Source: AP-15 sp036008325
Lineage (GTDB): Bacteria > Pseudomonadota > Alphaproteobacteria > ATCC43930 > CGMCC-115725
Direction of reading: 5' to 3'
DNA: 35,032 nt
Assembly: GCA_036008325.1 (NCBI GenBank)
Contig: DASYNW010000104.1
Location: 1-35,032 of the forward strand
Position numbers and translations under genes: made by a program. Positions within the stretch are counted from its first letter, which is position 1. Each line of letters opens with the position of its first letter. Under the pieces are notes generated by a model. It worked only from the letters and a program-made list of their open reading frames with translations, had not been told where the DNA came from and did not search any database. This document shows, one piece after another, positions 7,944-16,100 of the stretch.

Positions 7944-7982
7944 GCATACTGATAGAGAACGCGAATTATTGAGCTGCGCGCG

Positions 7983-8333
7983 CTATTCCCATTCGCCGGG
8001 GGAGCTGACCGCCCAGGCCGCGACGAACACCCTGCCGTCGACCACCTGCGTCGCGATCTTCCCGGCAACGCCCTCGTCGGGAGCCTGCGCCTTGCCGCTT
8101 TCGAGATCGATGACCCAGCCATGCAGCGGGCAGGAAACGACGCAGCCGCGGATCACCCCTTCCGACAGCGGAGCGCCGCGGTGCGGGCAGTGGTTGATCA
8201 GGGCAAAGACCCGGTCGTCGACGGTGCGGAAGACCGCGACCGGGTGCGGCTTGCCGGTCCGCTTGACCCGGCGCGCCCCCTCGCGCGGGATGTCTTCGAG
8301 CCCGCCGACTTCGACCCAGCGTTCATTCGGCAT
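7983..8333 (-). CDS. NirD-type Rieske [2Fe-2S] protein
   Basis: This is a 116-residue Rieske protein. Cluster ligands are C49-P-H51 and C68-P-L-H71, in CPHRGAPLSEG and SCPLHGWVIDL. The PLSEG and PDEG segments are typical of the small subunit of NAD(P)H nitrite reductase (NirD). The ATG at 8331-8333 is taken because a GGGCAGGGGCAGG stretch precedes it; a TTG further upstream is possible. No nirB or nitrate assimilation gene is nearby. A role as ferredoxin for the Rieske oxygenase at the left edge is therefore an alternative, although the genes are 7 kb apart. Its last codons are duplicated at 7594-7633. Confidence 0.85.
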   Translation of the reverse strand: MPNERWVEVGGLEDIPREGARRVKRTGKPHPVAVFRTVDDRVFALINHCPHRGAPLSEGVIRGCVVSCPLHGWVIDLESGKAQAPDEGVAGKIATQVVDGRVFVAAWAVSSPGEWE

Positions 8334-8802
8334 GGCCGAGCCTGCCCCTGCCCGCACCGGGCGCACCAAAATGGTTGGTCACTCAGAACCTCGCTCGCGA
8401 TCAACGCCGCCGCGCCAGCATCGCAAACCGCGAGGCCGGCAAAACCGATTATCCCGATGGCGGAGGAACGGCGCCATTCTCTAAAATTGCAATGCCGTAC
8501 CTCGCCGGGCGCAGGGGTGGGCAACGCCCGGAGAATAGCCGCAATCGCATGATAGCGCGGTCGGCATCGATCGCCAGGGCTCGGGGCGATCGGGCTGCGG
8601 GTTATGCTCGCAACGACAACCACGGCGGGAGTTTTCGCTGCAAACTTCCTGCAGATGCAGCGATGGCGATTTGGCGGCGCAATCGGTGATTGCGGGCGTC
8701 GGCAACCAGCCGCCGCTGCCGCCCGAAACATGCGGTCTCACTGCCGGCTGTTTTTTTGCGGCCGAGCTTGCCCTTGCGGCCGTCGTAAACCATCATGTCA
8801 GC
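8334..8802. promoter_or_regulatory. 469-bp divergent spacer upstream of transketolase
   Basis: This separates the NirD-like gene (minus) from transketolase (plus), so it should carry promoters for both. I see no gene, no convincing promoter hexamers and no riboswitch. Reading frames across it look like shadows. Confidence 0.3.
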
Positions 8803-10824
8803 ATGACATCCGCCGCCGCTACCGCCGCCCGCGCCCCGCTCCCCGCCCCGCGCGACCCGAAACTTCGCCAGATGGCCAACGCGTTGCGCGCACTCGCCAT
8901 GGATGCGGTCGAAAAGGCCAAATCCGGTCATCCGGGCATGCCGATGGGGATGGCCGACATCGCCACCGTGCTGTTCACCAAATACCTGCATTTCGATCCG
9001 CAGGCGCCGGACTGGCCCGACCGCGATCGGTTCGTGCTGTCGAACGGGCACGGCTCGATGCTGCTCTACGGCCTGTTGCACCTCCTCGGCTATCCCGACA
9101 TGACGATGGCCGAGATCGAGCGCTTCCGGCAGCTCGGCAGCCGCACCGCCGGCCATCCCGAGCGCGGCCATGCGAGCGGCATCGAGGTCACCACCGGCCC
9201 GCTCGGCCAGGGGCTCGGCAATTCGGTCGGCATGGCGCTGGCCGAACGCCTGCTCGCGGCCCAGTTCGGCGAGAGCGTGGTCGATCACCACACCTATGTG
9301 TTCTGCGGCGACGGCTGCCTCATGGAGGGCATCAGCCACGAAGCATTGTCGCTCGCCGGCCATCTGCGCCTCAATAAGCTGATCGTGTTCTACGACGACA
9401 ATGCGATCTCGATCGATGGCCCGACCGAGCTCGCCGTTTCCGACGACCAGGTCTTGCGCTTTCGCGCCCATGGCTGGTCGGCCGAGCACGTCGACGGCCA
9501 CGACACCGACGCGATCGCCGCCGCGATCGAGCGCGCGCACAACAGCGACCGGCCGAGCCTGATCGCCTGCCGCACCATCATCGCCTTTGGCGCGCCGACC
9601 AAGGCCGGCACTGCGGCGGCGCACGGCAACCCCCTAGGCGCAGCCGAAGTCGCCGGCGCGCGCGAGCGCCTCGGCTGGACCGCTCCGCCGTTCGTCATTC
9701 CCGACGACATCCTCTCGGCCTGGCGGGCAGCGGGTGCGCGCGGCGCCGAAACCCGCAAGGCCTGGGAGGCGCGACTGCGGGCCTTGCCGGCTGACAAGCG
9801 CACAGAATTCCAGCGACGCCAGCGCCGCGAGCTGCCGTCCGGCATCGACCCGGCACTCGCCGAGGTTTGTGGCGAGTTCCGTAAATCCAATGCCAGGATC
9901 GCCACCCGCCAGGCCTCGGGGACGGTGCTCGACAGCCTGACCCGCATGGTCCCCGAGATGCTCGGCGGGTCGGCCGATCTGACGCCCTCCAACAACACCA
10001 GGGCGAAGGATATGAAGGAGGTGCGCCCCGGCGACTATTCCGGCCGCTACATCCATTACGGCGTGCGCGAGCACGGCATGGCGGCGGCGATGAACGGCAT
10101 CGCCGCGCATGGCGGGCTCATTCCCTATGGTGGCACCTTTCTGACCTTTTCCGATTACTGCCGTCCATCGATCCGGCTGTCGGCGTTCGCCAAGCTCGGT
10201 GTCGTCTATGTGATGACCCACGATTCGATCGGGCTCGGCGAGGACGGGCCGACCCACCAGCCGATCGAGCATCTGGCAGCGTTGCGGGCGATGCCCGGGC
10301 TCCATGTCTACCGCCCGGCCGACGCGGTCGAAACCGCCGAATGCTGGGCCTTGGCTCTGCGCCGGCGCGAGGCGCCGTCGCTGATGGCGCTGACCCGCCA
10401 GGCGCTCCCGTTGCTGCGCCACGAGCCCTCGGCCGAAAATCTCTCGGCGCACGGCGCCTATGTGCTGGCCGAGGCCGAAGGTGCGCGCCAGGTCACCCTG
10501 CTCGCCACCGGCTCGGAGGTATCGATCGCGATGGCGGCGCGCGAGGCGCTCGCCAAGGACGGCATCCGTGCCGCGGTGGTCTCGATGCCATGCTGGGAAT
10601 TGTTCGAGGACGAACCGAAGGAATATCGCGACCGGGTGCTCGGCGCCGCGCCCCGGGTCGGGGTCGAGGCCGCGGTCGAATTCGGCTGGGATCGCTGGAT
10701 CGGCCCGCGCGGCGCCTTCATCGGGATGCACGGCTATGGCGCCTCGTCGCCCGGCGAGGCGCTCTTCCCGCATTTCGGAATTACCGCCGAGAAGGTTGCC
10801 GAGGCCGCCCGCTCGCTTCTATAG
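8803..10824 (+). CDS. tkt: Transketolase
   Basis: This is a 673-residue thiamine-diphosphate enzyme, full length for the family. It transfers two-carbon ketol units in the pentose phosphate pathway (and the Calvin cycle where present). The N-terminal KSGHPGMPMG and LSNGHGSMLLYGLLHL, the ThDP/Mg site GDGCLMEGISHEA with YDDNAISIDG, the middle-domain GVREHGMAAAMNGIA, and THDSIGLGEDGPTHQPIEHL are all present. ATG 8803 gives MTSAAATAA, close to the usual N-terminus; an earlier in-frame ATG at 8671 would add 44 untypical residues. No strong ribosome site is visible. It is followed 32 bp later by GAPDH, so the two probably form one operon. Confidence 0.97.
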   Translation: MTSAAATAARAPLPAPRDPKLRQMANALRALAMDAVEKAKSGHPGMPMGMADIATVLFTKYLHFDPQAPDWPDRDRFVLSNGHGSMLLYGLLHLLGYPDMTMAEIERFRQLGSRTAGHPERGHASGIEVTTGPLGQGLGNSVGMALAERLLAAQFGESVVDHHTYVFCGDGCLMEGISHEALSLAGHLRLNKLIVFYDDNAISIDGPTELAVSDDQVLRFRAHGWSAEHVDGHDTDAIAAAIERAHNSDRPSLIACRTIIAFGAPTKAGTAAAHGNPLGAAEVAGARERLGWTAPPFVIPDDILSAWRAAGARGAETRKAWEARLRALPADKRTEFQRRQRRELPSGIDPALAEVCGEFRKSNARIATRQASGTVLDSLTRMVPEMLGGSADLTPSNNTRAKDMKEVRPGDYSGRYIHYGVREHGMAAAMNGIAAHGGLIPYGGTFLTFSDYCRPSIRLSAFAKLGVVYVMTHDSIGLGEDGPTHQPIEHLAALRAMPGLHVYRPADAVETAECWALALRRREAPSLMALTRQALPLLRHEPSAENLSAHGAYVLAEAEGARQVTLLATGSEVSIAMAAREALAKDGIRAAVVSMPCWELFEDEPKEYRDRVLGAAPRVGVEAAVEFGWDRWIGPRGAFIGMHGYGASSPGEALFPHFGITAEKVAEAARSLL

Positions 10825-10856
10825 ATTGGCGAAAGCCTGCGGGGAGGAAGCGAAGC

Positions 10857-11867
10857 ATGACGATACGGGTAGCGATCAACGGTTTCGGCCGCATCGGCCG
10901 CCTGGTGTTGCGCGCCGCTTACGAGCACAAGCACACCGAGATCCAGGTGGTCGGCGTCAACGATCTCGGGCCGGTCGAGACCAACGCGCATCTGTTGCGC
11001 TACGACAGCGTCCACGGCCGCTTTCCGGGCGAGATCACCACCGGCGACGATTGGATGGATATCGGCCGCGGCAAGATCCGGGTCACCGCCGAACGCGACC
11101 CGGCGAAGCTGCCGTGGCGCGAGCTCGGCGTCGATGTGGCGCTCGAATGCACCGGCATTTTCACCAGGCGCGAGGCCGCGGCCAAGCACCTCGAAGCCGG
11201 CGCCCGGAAGGTCATCATCTCGGCTCCGGCCGACGGCGCCGACATGACCGTGGTGATGGGCGTCAACCAAGACGAGCTGAAGCCCGCGCACCAGATCATC
11301 TCGAATGCCTCGTGCACGACCAACTGCCTCGCTCCGGTCGCCTATGTGCTGCACCAGGGGATCGGCATCGAGCGCGGCTATATGACGACGATCCACTCCT
11401 ATACCGGCGACCAGAGCCTGCAGGACACGCTGCATTCCGATCTGCGCCGGGCGCGCGCCGCCTCCCTGTCTTTGATCCCGACCTCGACCGGGGCGGCCAA
11501 GGCGGTCGGGCTGGTATTGCCGGCCTTGAAGGGCAAGCTCGACGGCACCGCGATCCGGGTGCCGACCGCCAACGTCTCCTTGATCGACTTCAAGTTCGAC
11601 GCGGCGCGCGACACCTCGGCCGACGAGGTCAACGCGCTGATGGAGGACGCGGCCAAGTCGAACCGGCTCAAGGGCATCCTCGGCCTCAACAAGGCGCCGA
11701 CCGTCTCGGTCGATTTCAACCACGACTCGCACAGCTCGACGTTCGACCTGACCCAGACCCAGGTGCTCGACAAGACTTTTGTCCGCGTCCTCTCGTGGTA
11801 CGACAACGAATGGGGCTTCTCCAACCGCATGGTCGAAGTTGCCGCCTATTTCGGCGAGCTCGCGTAA
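10857..11867 (+). CDS. gap: Glyceraldehyde-3-phosphate dehydrogenase, type I
   Basis: This is a 336-residue phosphorylating GAPDH. It has the dinucleotide-binding GFGRIGR (9-15), catalytic Cys153 in SNASCTTNC, His180 in TTIHSYTGDQ, and the C-terminal SWYDNEWGFSNRM. It interconverts glyceraldehyde-3-phosphate and 1,3-bisphosphoglycerate in glycolysis or gluconeogenesis. The ATG follows GGGGAGGAAG (10841-10850). It directly follows transketolase, a common alphaproteobacterial arrangement. The usual next partner, phosphoglycerate kinase, is not in this window. Confidence 0.98.
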   Translation: MTIRVAINGFGRIGRLVLRAAYEHKHTEIQVVGVNDLGPVETNAHLLRYDSVHGRFPGEITTGDDWMDIGRGKIRVTAERDPAKLPWRELGVDVALECTGIFTRREAAAKHLEAGARKVIISAPADGADMTVVMGVNQDELKPAHQIISNASCTTNCLAPVAYVLHQGIGIERGYMTTIHSYTGDQSLQDTLHSDLRRARAASLSLIPTSTGAAKAVGLVLPALKGKLDGTAIRVPTANVSLIDFKFDAARDTSADEVNALMEDAAKSNRLKGILGLNKAPTVSVDFNHDSHSSTFDLTQTQVLDKTFVRVLSWYDNEWGFSNRMVEVAAYFGELA

Positions 11868-12131
11868 GTGGTATGTTGCGGTAATGGCACCCTTGAGTTC
11901 CTTGCAGAGCAGCAGCGCCGCATTCTCAACGAAATGGTGTCGATGCGCGGCGAGCTGGCATCCGTGCGCGACGACATCAGGGTCCTCACGACGATCGTGC
12001 TGCGCCATGAGGAGACGCTGATCAGGGTGCTCGAGCAGATGACGGCGATGGTCGCCCAGAACGCGCGGATCGTCGATCGCTTGCGGACGCTCGACGAGCG
12101 GGTGAGCCGGTTGGAGGAGCAGGAGCACTGA
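11868..12131 (+). CDS. Small coiled-coil protein of unknown function
   Basis: This is an 87-residue, soluble, strongly heptad-patterned protein (EFLAEQQRRILNEM, then SVRDDIRVLTTIVLRHEETL, RVLEQMTAMVAQNARIVDRL, and LDERVSRLEEQ). A coiled coil covers most of the length. The frame opens with GTG immediately after the gap stop codon. No ribosome site is clear, so translation may be coupled to gap, or the true start may be the ATG at 11934. I do not recognise a named family. Its position directly behind gap suggests cotranscription only. Confidence 0.6.
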   Translation: MVCCGNGTLEFLAEQQRRILNEMVSMRGELASVRDDIRVLTTIVLRHEETLIRVLEQMTAMVAQNARIVDRLRTLDERVSRLEEQEH

Positions 12132-12284
12132 GCGGCGCCGATCCTGTCGGTCCCGCTCGCATCGTCGGATGGGGCTAATCGCGGGCGGGCGCGTACCACA
12201 CCGGCCCCGCGGCGATGGTCGAGCCCAAGGCGATCGGCGGCCGCCTTCGGAGATCGGACGCGAGCGGCGAACCGCGCGGCCGCG

Positions 12285-12734
12285 ATGATGCAATCTGCGC
12301 CGCCGGTCATCATCATCCATACGCTCGCCCATGCGGTCGGCGCGCTGAGAGCCGCCGCCCGTGCGGACCGCCCGATCGTGCTTCTGAGCGCCCCCGAAGC
12401 CGGCGTTTACGTCGGGCCCGGCTGGTTCCGTGCCTTGGCCGAGGCGGCGCGCGAGGCGGCGCCCAAGGCCCGCTGCTCGGCGATCCTCGATTGCGGCGAG
12501 GAGGCCGGCGCCGCGCTGGCGGCGATCCGCGCGCGGGTCGAGGGAATTGTGTTCACCGGCCGGGCGGATGTCGCGCGCCGGCTCGCCGACATCGCCAGCC
12601 AGCACGGGGTTCGGCTCGAAACCGCCCGCCCGACCGCCGCGCTCGACCTCGGTCCCGATTTCTTCGCCTCGGCGGAACTGATCGAGCAGCGTTGCGCCGA
12701 ACTGCTGTGCGGACAGCTCGGCATGGCTCTCTAA
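12285..12734 (+). CDS. Hypothetical protein, Rossmann-like alpha/beta
   Basis: This is a 149-residue protein with no family I can name. Hydrophobic strand-like segments (VIIIHTL, PIVLLSAP, CSAILDCG, GIVFTG) alternate with alanine-rich helices, which suggests a small Rossmann-like or flavodoxin-like fold. There is no signal peptide or membrane span. Two adjacent ATG codons start the frame. It lies 153 bp beyond the coiled-coil gene on the same strand. After its TAA the same frame stays open another 30 codons with a glycine-rich reading, probably by chance. Confidence 0.7.
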   Translation: MMQSAPPVIIIHTLAHAVGALRAAARADRPIVLLSAPEAGVYVGPGWFRALAEAAREAAPKARCSAILDCGEEAGAALAAIRARVEGIVFTGRADVARRLADIASQHGVRLETARPTAALDLGPDFFASAELIEQRCAELLCGQLGMAL

Positions 12735-12823
12735 AACGGCTTTCGCGGCAATCCCGGCTGGAACAGCGGCGGCGGCGCCGCCTCGCCCGAAGCGCCGTTT
12801 GGCGATCCGGTGGCTTCGCCAAT

Positions 12824-13135
12824 TTAATAGTAGCGCGGGATCGGGCCGTTGTGCGGCGTGGCGCGATCGCTGAGGTCGAGCATGACCTCGTCGACGTAGC
12901 ACCAGCCCCAGCCTTCGGGCGGGTCATAGCCTTCGATAATCGGATGGCGCGTGGCGTGAAAGTGTTTGGTCGCGTGGCGGTTCGGCGAGTCGTCGCAGCA
13001 GCCGACATGACCGCAGGTTCGGCACAGGCGCAGATGGACCCAGGGCGAACCGATCTTCAAACATTCCTCGCAGCCGAGCGCGCTCGGGGTGACCTTGCCA
13101 ATGGCGTCGGCATGGGTGCATTGATCGGACATCAT
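12824..13135 (-). CDS. UBP-type zinc finger protein
   Basis: This is a 103-residue protein consisting of a ubiquitin-hydrolase-type zinc finger (zf-UBP). Candidate ligands are Cys6, His8, Cys22, Cys25, Cys38, Cys41, Cys46 and histidines 54, 58 and 64, followed by the family's GWGWCYVDE segment. In eukaryotes the domain binds the ubiquitin C-terminus; in bacteria its partner is not known. The ATG overlaps the stop of the upstream oxidoreductase gene as ATGA (13132-13135), and GGGAG precedes it, so it is translationally coupled to that protein. A functional link to the oxidoreductase is inferred from this coupling. Confidence 0.88.
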   Translation of the reverse strand: MMSDQCTHADAIGKVTPSALGCEECLKIGSPWVHLRLCRTCGHVGCCDDSPNRHATKHFHATRHPIIEGYDPPEGWGWCYVDEVMLDLSDRATPHNGPIPRYY

Positions 13136-14889
13136 TGTCTCCCGGTGCTGGCTGGGGGCGCGGCTTTGTCGCCGGCTTCCGCAAGAAAGGCGTGCAGCGC
13201 GGCGACCACCTGTGCGCCTTCTCCGACCGAAGCGGCAACGCGCTTGACCGATCCCGAGCGCACGTCGCCGATCGCGAAGACGCCGGACAGGCTGGTTTCG
13301 AGCGGTCTGCGGGGGTTCCCGCCGGTGCGCACGAAGCCGTTGTCATCGAGCGTGACGCCGGAGCCGGACAGCCATCGGGTATTCGGCTCGGCGCCGATGA
13401 ACAGGAACAGGTGGCGGATCGCCCGCCTCAGCTCTTCCCCCGATCGCTGGGAGCGGCAGCGGATCGCTTGGAGGATTCCGTCCTGGCCTTCGAGCGCGGT
13501 GACCGTCGTCTCGGTCAGGATTTCGACGTTCGGCCTGGCGGTGATGCGCTCGACCAGGTAGCGCGACATGCTGGCGTCGAGACCGGGTCCGCGAACGATC
13601 AGCCAGACCTTGGCGACCAGGCTGGACAGATAGACCACGGCCTGGCCGGCGGAATTGCCCGCGCCGACCAACGCCACTTCCTGCCCCGCGCACAGCCTGC
13701 CCTCCAGCGGCGAGGCCCAATAGTGAACGCTGGAGCCCTCGAACGATGCCAGATTTTCGAGATCGAGACGGCGATACCGGGCGCCGCTGGCGATGACCAC
13801 GGTGCGGGCGCGAACGCGCTCCTGGTTCGCCAATCTGAGCGAAAACCGCCCGGCATCGGCACTGGTCACGCCTTGCAGGCTCGTCGCCTCGTCCGGGATC
13901 GCCATGTCGACGCCGAACTTCAGCGCCTGATTATAGGCCCGCGCCATCAGGGCCAGGCCGGTGATGCCGGTCGGAAAGCCCAGATAGTTCTCGATCCGAG
14001 CCGACGCGCCGGCCTGACCGCCGAATGAGCGGCAATCCAGCACGAGCACCGACAGCCCCTCCGATCCGGCATAAACCGAGGCCGCCAGACCCGCCGGTCC
14101 GGCGCCGACGATAACCAAATCATAAATCTTGTCTGGGTCGATCGCTCTGACCAGCCCGATGCAACGGGCGAGTGCGACGTCGCTCGGATTGCGCAGCAGC
14201 CGTCCGTCGGGACACAGCACGATCGGCAAATCGCGAGCGGCGATGTGGAAGCGGTCGATCAGGGTTTGGGCGCAGGGATCGGTCTCTGGGTCGAAGCGCT
14301 GGTGCGGATGCCCGTTGCGGGTCAGGAACCCTTCGAGGCGAAGCACATCGGCATGATCGGCGCTGCCGACGATCACCGGCCCGCCGGCGCCCATATCGAG
14401 CAGCCCGACCCGGCGCAGGATCAAGGCGCGCATGATGCGCTCGCCGAGTTCGGCCTCTTCCACCATCAGATCGCGCAGCCGGCGCGGCGGAATGACCAGG
14501 GCCTCGACCGCCGCCTTGGCGTCGGCCTCGACCAGGGACGGCCGGTCGGACAGTTGCGCAAGCTCGCCCATGAACGAGCCCGGGCCATGGGTCACGATCA
14601 GCTGGGAATGTCCGAGCCCGTCGCGCTGCACCACATCGACCAGCCCCGCCAGAATAACGAATGCGCCTGGCGAGATTTCACCGGTGGCGACGATGCGCTC
14701 GCCCGCGGCATAGGATTTAGGCGTGCCGAACCTCGACAGCCGAGCGATCTCCGCCGGCTCCAGCACCGGGAACATCTGATCGCGTCGGGCCTCGATCAGC
14801 GGCGGCAAGGGTCGCGGCGTGGCTTCCCCGTCGGGCAAGCTGGCGTCGGGCAAGCTGGTGTCGGGCGGACCTTGAGCGTGCACGCGCAC
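13132..14889 (-). CDS. Cyclic-nucleotide-binding-domain / thioredoxin-reductase-like fusion
   Basis: The protein is 585 residues from a GTG start; the start is uncertain, and ATG at 14775 would remove 38 residues. Residues about 40-160 form a cNMP-binding-type sensor domain (FMGELAQLSDRPS). Residues about 170-250 look like a thioredoxin/glutaredoxin-like linker domain. From 255 there is a thioredoxin-reductase-type flavoprotein with FAD motif GAGPAG (262-267), FGGQAGAS, the NADPH motif GAGNSAGQA (409-417) and GVFAIGDVRSG. The CxxC redox pair expected in TrxR near residue 393 is absent (HYWASPLEG). It therefore probably does not reduce thioredoxin in the classical way. It is coupled by a 4-bp overlap to the UBP zinc-finger gene. 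Confidence 0.9.
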   Translation of the reverse strand: MRVHAQGPPDTSLPDASLPDGEATPRPLPPLIEARRDQMFPVLEPAEIARLSRFGTPKSYAAGERIVATGEISPGAFVILAGLVDVVQRDGLGHSQLIVTHGPGSFMGELAQLSDRPSLVEADAKAAVEALVIPPRRLRDLMVEEAELGERIMRALILRRVGLLDMGAGGPVIVGSADHADVLRLEGFLTRNGHPHQRFDPETDPCAQTLIDRFHIAARDLPIVLCPDGRLLRNPSDVALARCIGLVRAIDPDKIYDLVIVGAGPAGLAASVYAGSEGLSVLVLDCRSFGGQAGASARIENYLGFPTGITGLALMARAYNQALKFGVDMAIPDEATSLQGVTSADAGRFSLRLANQERVRARTVVIASGARYRRLDLENLASFEGSSVHYWASPLEGRLCAGQEVALVGAGNSAGQAVVYLSSLVAKVWLIVRGPGLDASMSRYLVERITARPNVEILTETTVTALEGQDGILQAIRCRSQRSGEELRRAIRHLFLFIGAEPNTRWLSGSGVTLDDNGFVRTGGNPRRPLETSLSGVFAIGDVRSGSVKRVAASVGEGAQVVAALHAFLAEAGDKAAPPASTGRQ

Positions 14890-15085
14890 CTCGCCTGGCG
14901 GTGGAAGGGGACGTCCGAGGCGTTCCTACCCTTTCGCCGGAAACGGGGCGCCTATGTCGGGCGCCTGTTCAGCTCGCGCGCCACCTCGGCGATCGCGGCG
15001 CGGATTTGCGAGAAGGCGGCTTCGGCAGCGCTGGAGCCGGCGGCGGGTCGCACCCCCGGCCCGCGACCGTCTCCCTGACCGGCGT

Positions 15086-15997
15086 CTATTGCCGGGTATA
15101 CTTGACCACGCGCCGCACCCGGCCCCAATCACCGGGCTGCACCACGTAAAGGTCCTTGTGCGAGTCGCACCAGATGCCATGGCAGGACCGGTTGACCGGG
15201 CCGTCGCCCCAGCGCGCCAGCCGCTCGCCGTCGAGGGTCAGGATGCTGATCATGCCGCCATTGTGCTCGGGGATGTAGACGACATCGTCGTCGTCGACAT
15301 AGAAAAACGCCGGGCCGATCAGCTCGGTCGGCCACACATTTAGCAATTTGCCGGCCTGGTCGAACACCTGCACCCGGTCGTTTTCGCGGTCGGCGATCAA
15401 GACCCGGCCGCGCCGGTCGATCCACACGCCATGCGGCAGGTTGAACTGCCCCGGCGCGGTTCCCGGCTCGCCCCAGGAGAACAGATATTTCCCGTCGGCG
15501 GCGAATTTGTGGACGCGGGCATTGCCGTAGCCGTCGGTCATGAACATCTCGCCGCCGGGGGCAAAGGCAATGTCGGTCGGTAGGTTGAACGGGGCGCCGC
15601 CATGCGTGACCTGCTTATAGGCGGCCGAGCTGAACTCATCGGCCGGAACCCCGGTGTCCGAGCGCTGGCCCTTGGCCCCGATCGTCTGCAGCAATTTGCC
15701 ATCGGTGGTAAATTTCATGAACTGGCCATGATATTCATCGGTCAGCCAGACGAAATCATTCTCGTCGATGCGGATCGCGTGCGGAAACGAAAACAAACCG
15801 GCGCCCCACGATTTGACGAAGTTGCCGTCGCGGTCGAAAATCACCACCGGATGCTCGGCATTGCGATTGAAGCAGTAGACCCGATCCTGCGAGTCGACCG
15901 AGACAGCGCAGGCCCGGACCTCGACGTTGGCTGGAGGACGCATCCAGTTTTCGTTGACATCGAAGGTGTATTTGCCAGTGCCGACGACGGGATCCAT
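15086..15997 (-). CDS. NHL-repeat beta-propeller protein, paralogue 3
   Basis: This is a 303-residue NHL-repeat propeller related to the pair at 5058-7083. It shares the MxxxVGxGxYxF...ENW opening, the DGYGNARVHKFAADGKYLFS unit with WGEPG, and GRVLIADRENDRVQVFDQAG. It is more divergent and has its own insert (GQRSDTGVPADEFSSAAYK). The ATG at 15995-15997 is preceded by AAAGGGGA; an earlier in-frame ATG lacks support. No export signal is seen. It lies downstream of an MFS carrier gene on the same strand, 103 bp away, so transport and processing of the same compound is possible. The reaction is unknown. Confidence 0.87.
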   Translation of the reverse strand: MDPVVGTGKYTFDVNENWMRPPANVEVRACAVSVDSQDRVYCFNRNAEHPVVIFDRDGNFVKSWGAGLFSFPHAIRIDENDFVWLTDEYHGQFMKFTTDGKLLQTIGAKGQRSDTGVPADEFSSAAYKQVTHGGAPFNLPTDIAFAPGGEMFMTDGYGNARVHKFAADGKYLFSWGEPGTAPGQFNLPHGVWIDRRGRVLIADRENDRVQVFDQAGKLLNVWPTELIGPAFFYVDDDDVVYIPEHNGGMISILTLDGERLARWGDGPVNRSCHGIWCDSHKDLYVVQPGDWGRVRRVVKYTRQ

Positions 15998-16100
15998 CTT
16001 TTCCCCTTTCCACTTTCTACTGGTCGTGCTGAGCACGCCGCAGCCCATCATAGCAGCAACCGTAATCATCGGTTCGATAAATCCTCGATCGCGAGCCTTG

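Larger units (their letters stand above)
7084..7982. other. 899-bp intergenic patchwork without an intact gene
   Basis: This is the longest gene-free stretch in the window. 7130-7312 is ordinary intergenic sequence that turns AT-rich after about 7200. About 7313-7571 holds a possible frameshifted small gene. 7594-7633 repeats the 3' end of the NirD-like gene. 7640-7670 and 7913-7943 form an inverted repeat. 7761-7847 is a REP-like element. Long reading frames on the minus strand here cross the repeats and have no domain I recognise. Confidence 0.7.

Noticed and set aside
12735..12827. 30-codon in-frame continuation after the 149-residue protein (NGFRGNPGW...)
   Set aside because: An open frame of this length is expected by chance at this GC; no sign of stop-codon read-through.
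10734..12902. 722-codon minus-strand ORF opposite tkt/gap
   Set aside because: It runs antisense through gap and neighbouring genes and has the Arg/Ala/Gly/His-rich composition of a GC-rich shadow frame.
12215..13561. 448-codon plus-strand ORF
   Set aside because: It crosses the 149-residue gene, the UBP finger and part of the oxidoreductase in wrong frames; no recognisable motif.
14952..15053. 33-codon minus-strand ORF with GTG start (SQIRAAIAEVARELNRRPT end)
   Set aside because: It has a helix-like sequence and a nearby GGGAGA, but it is too short and without further support in GC-rich DNA.
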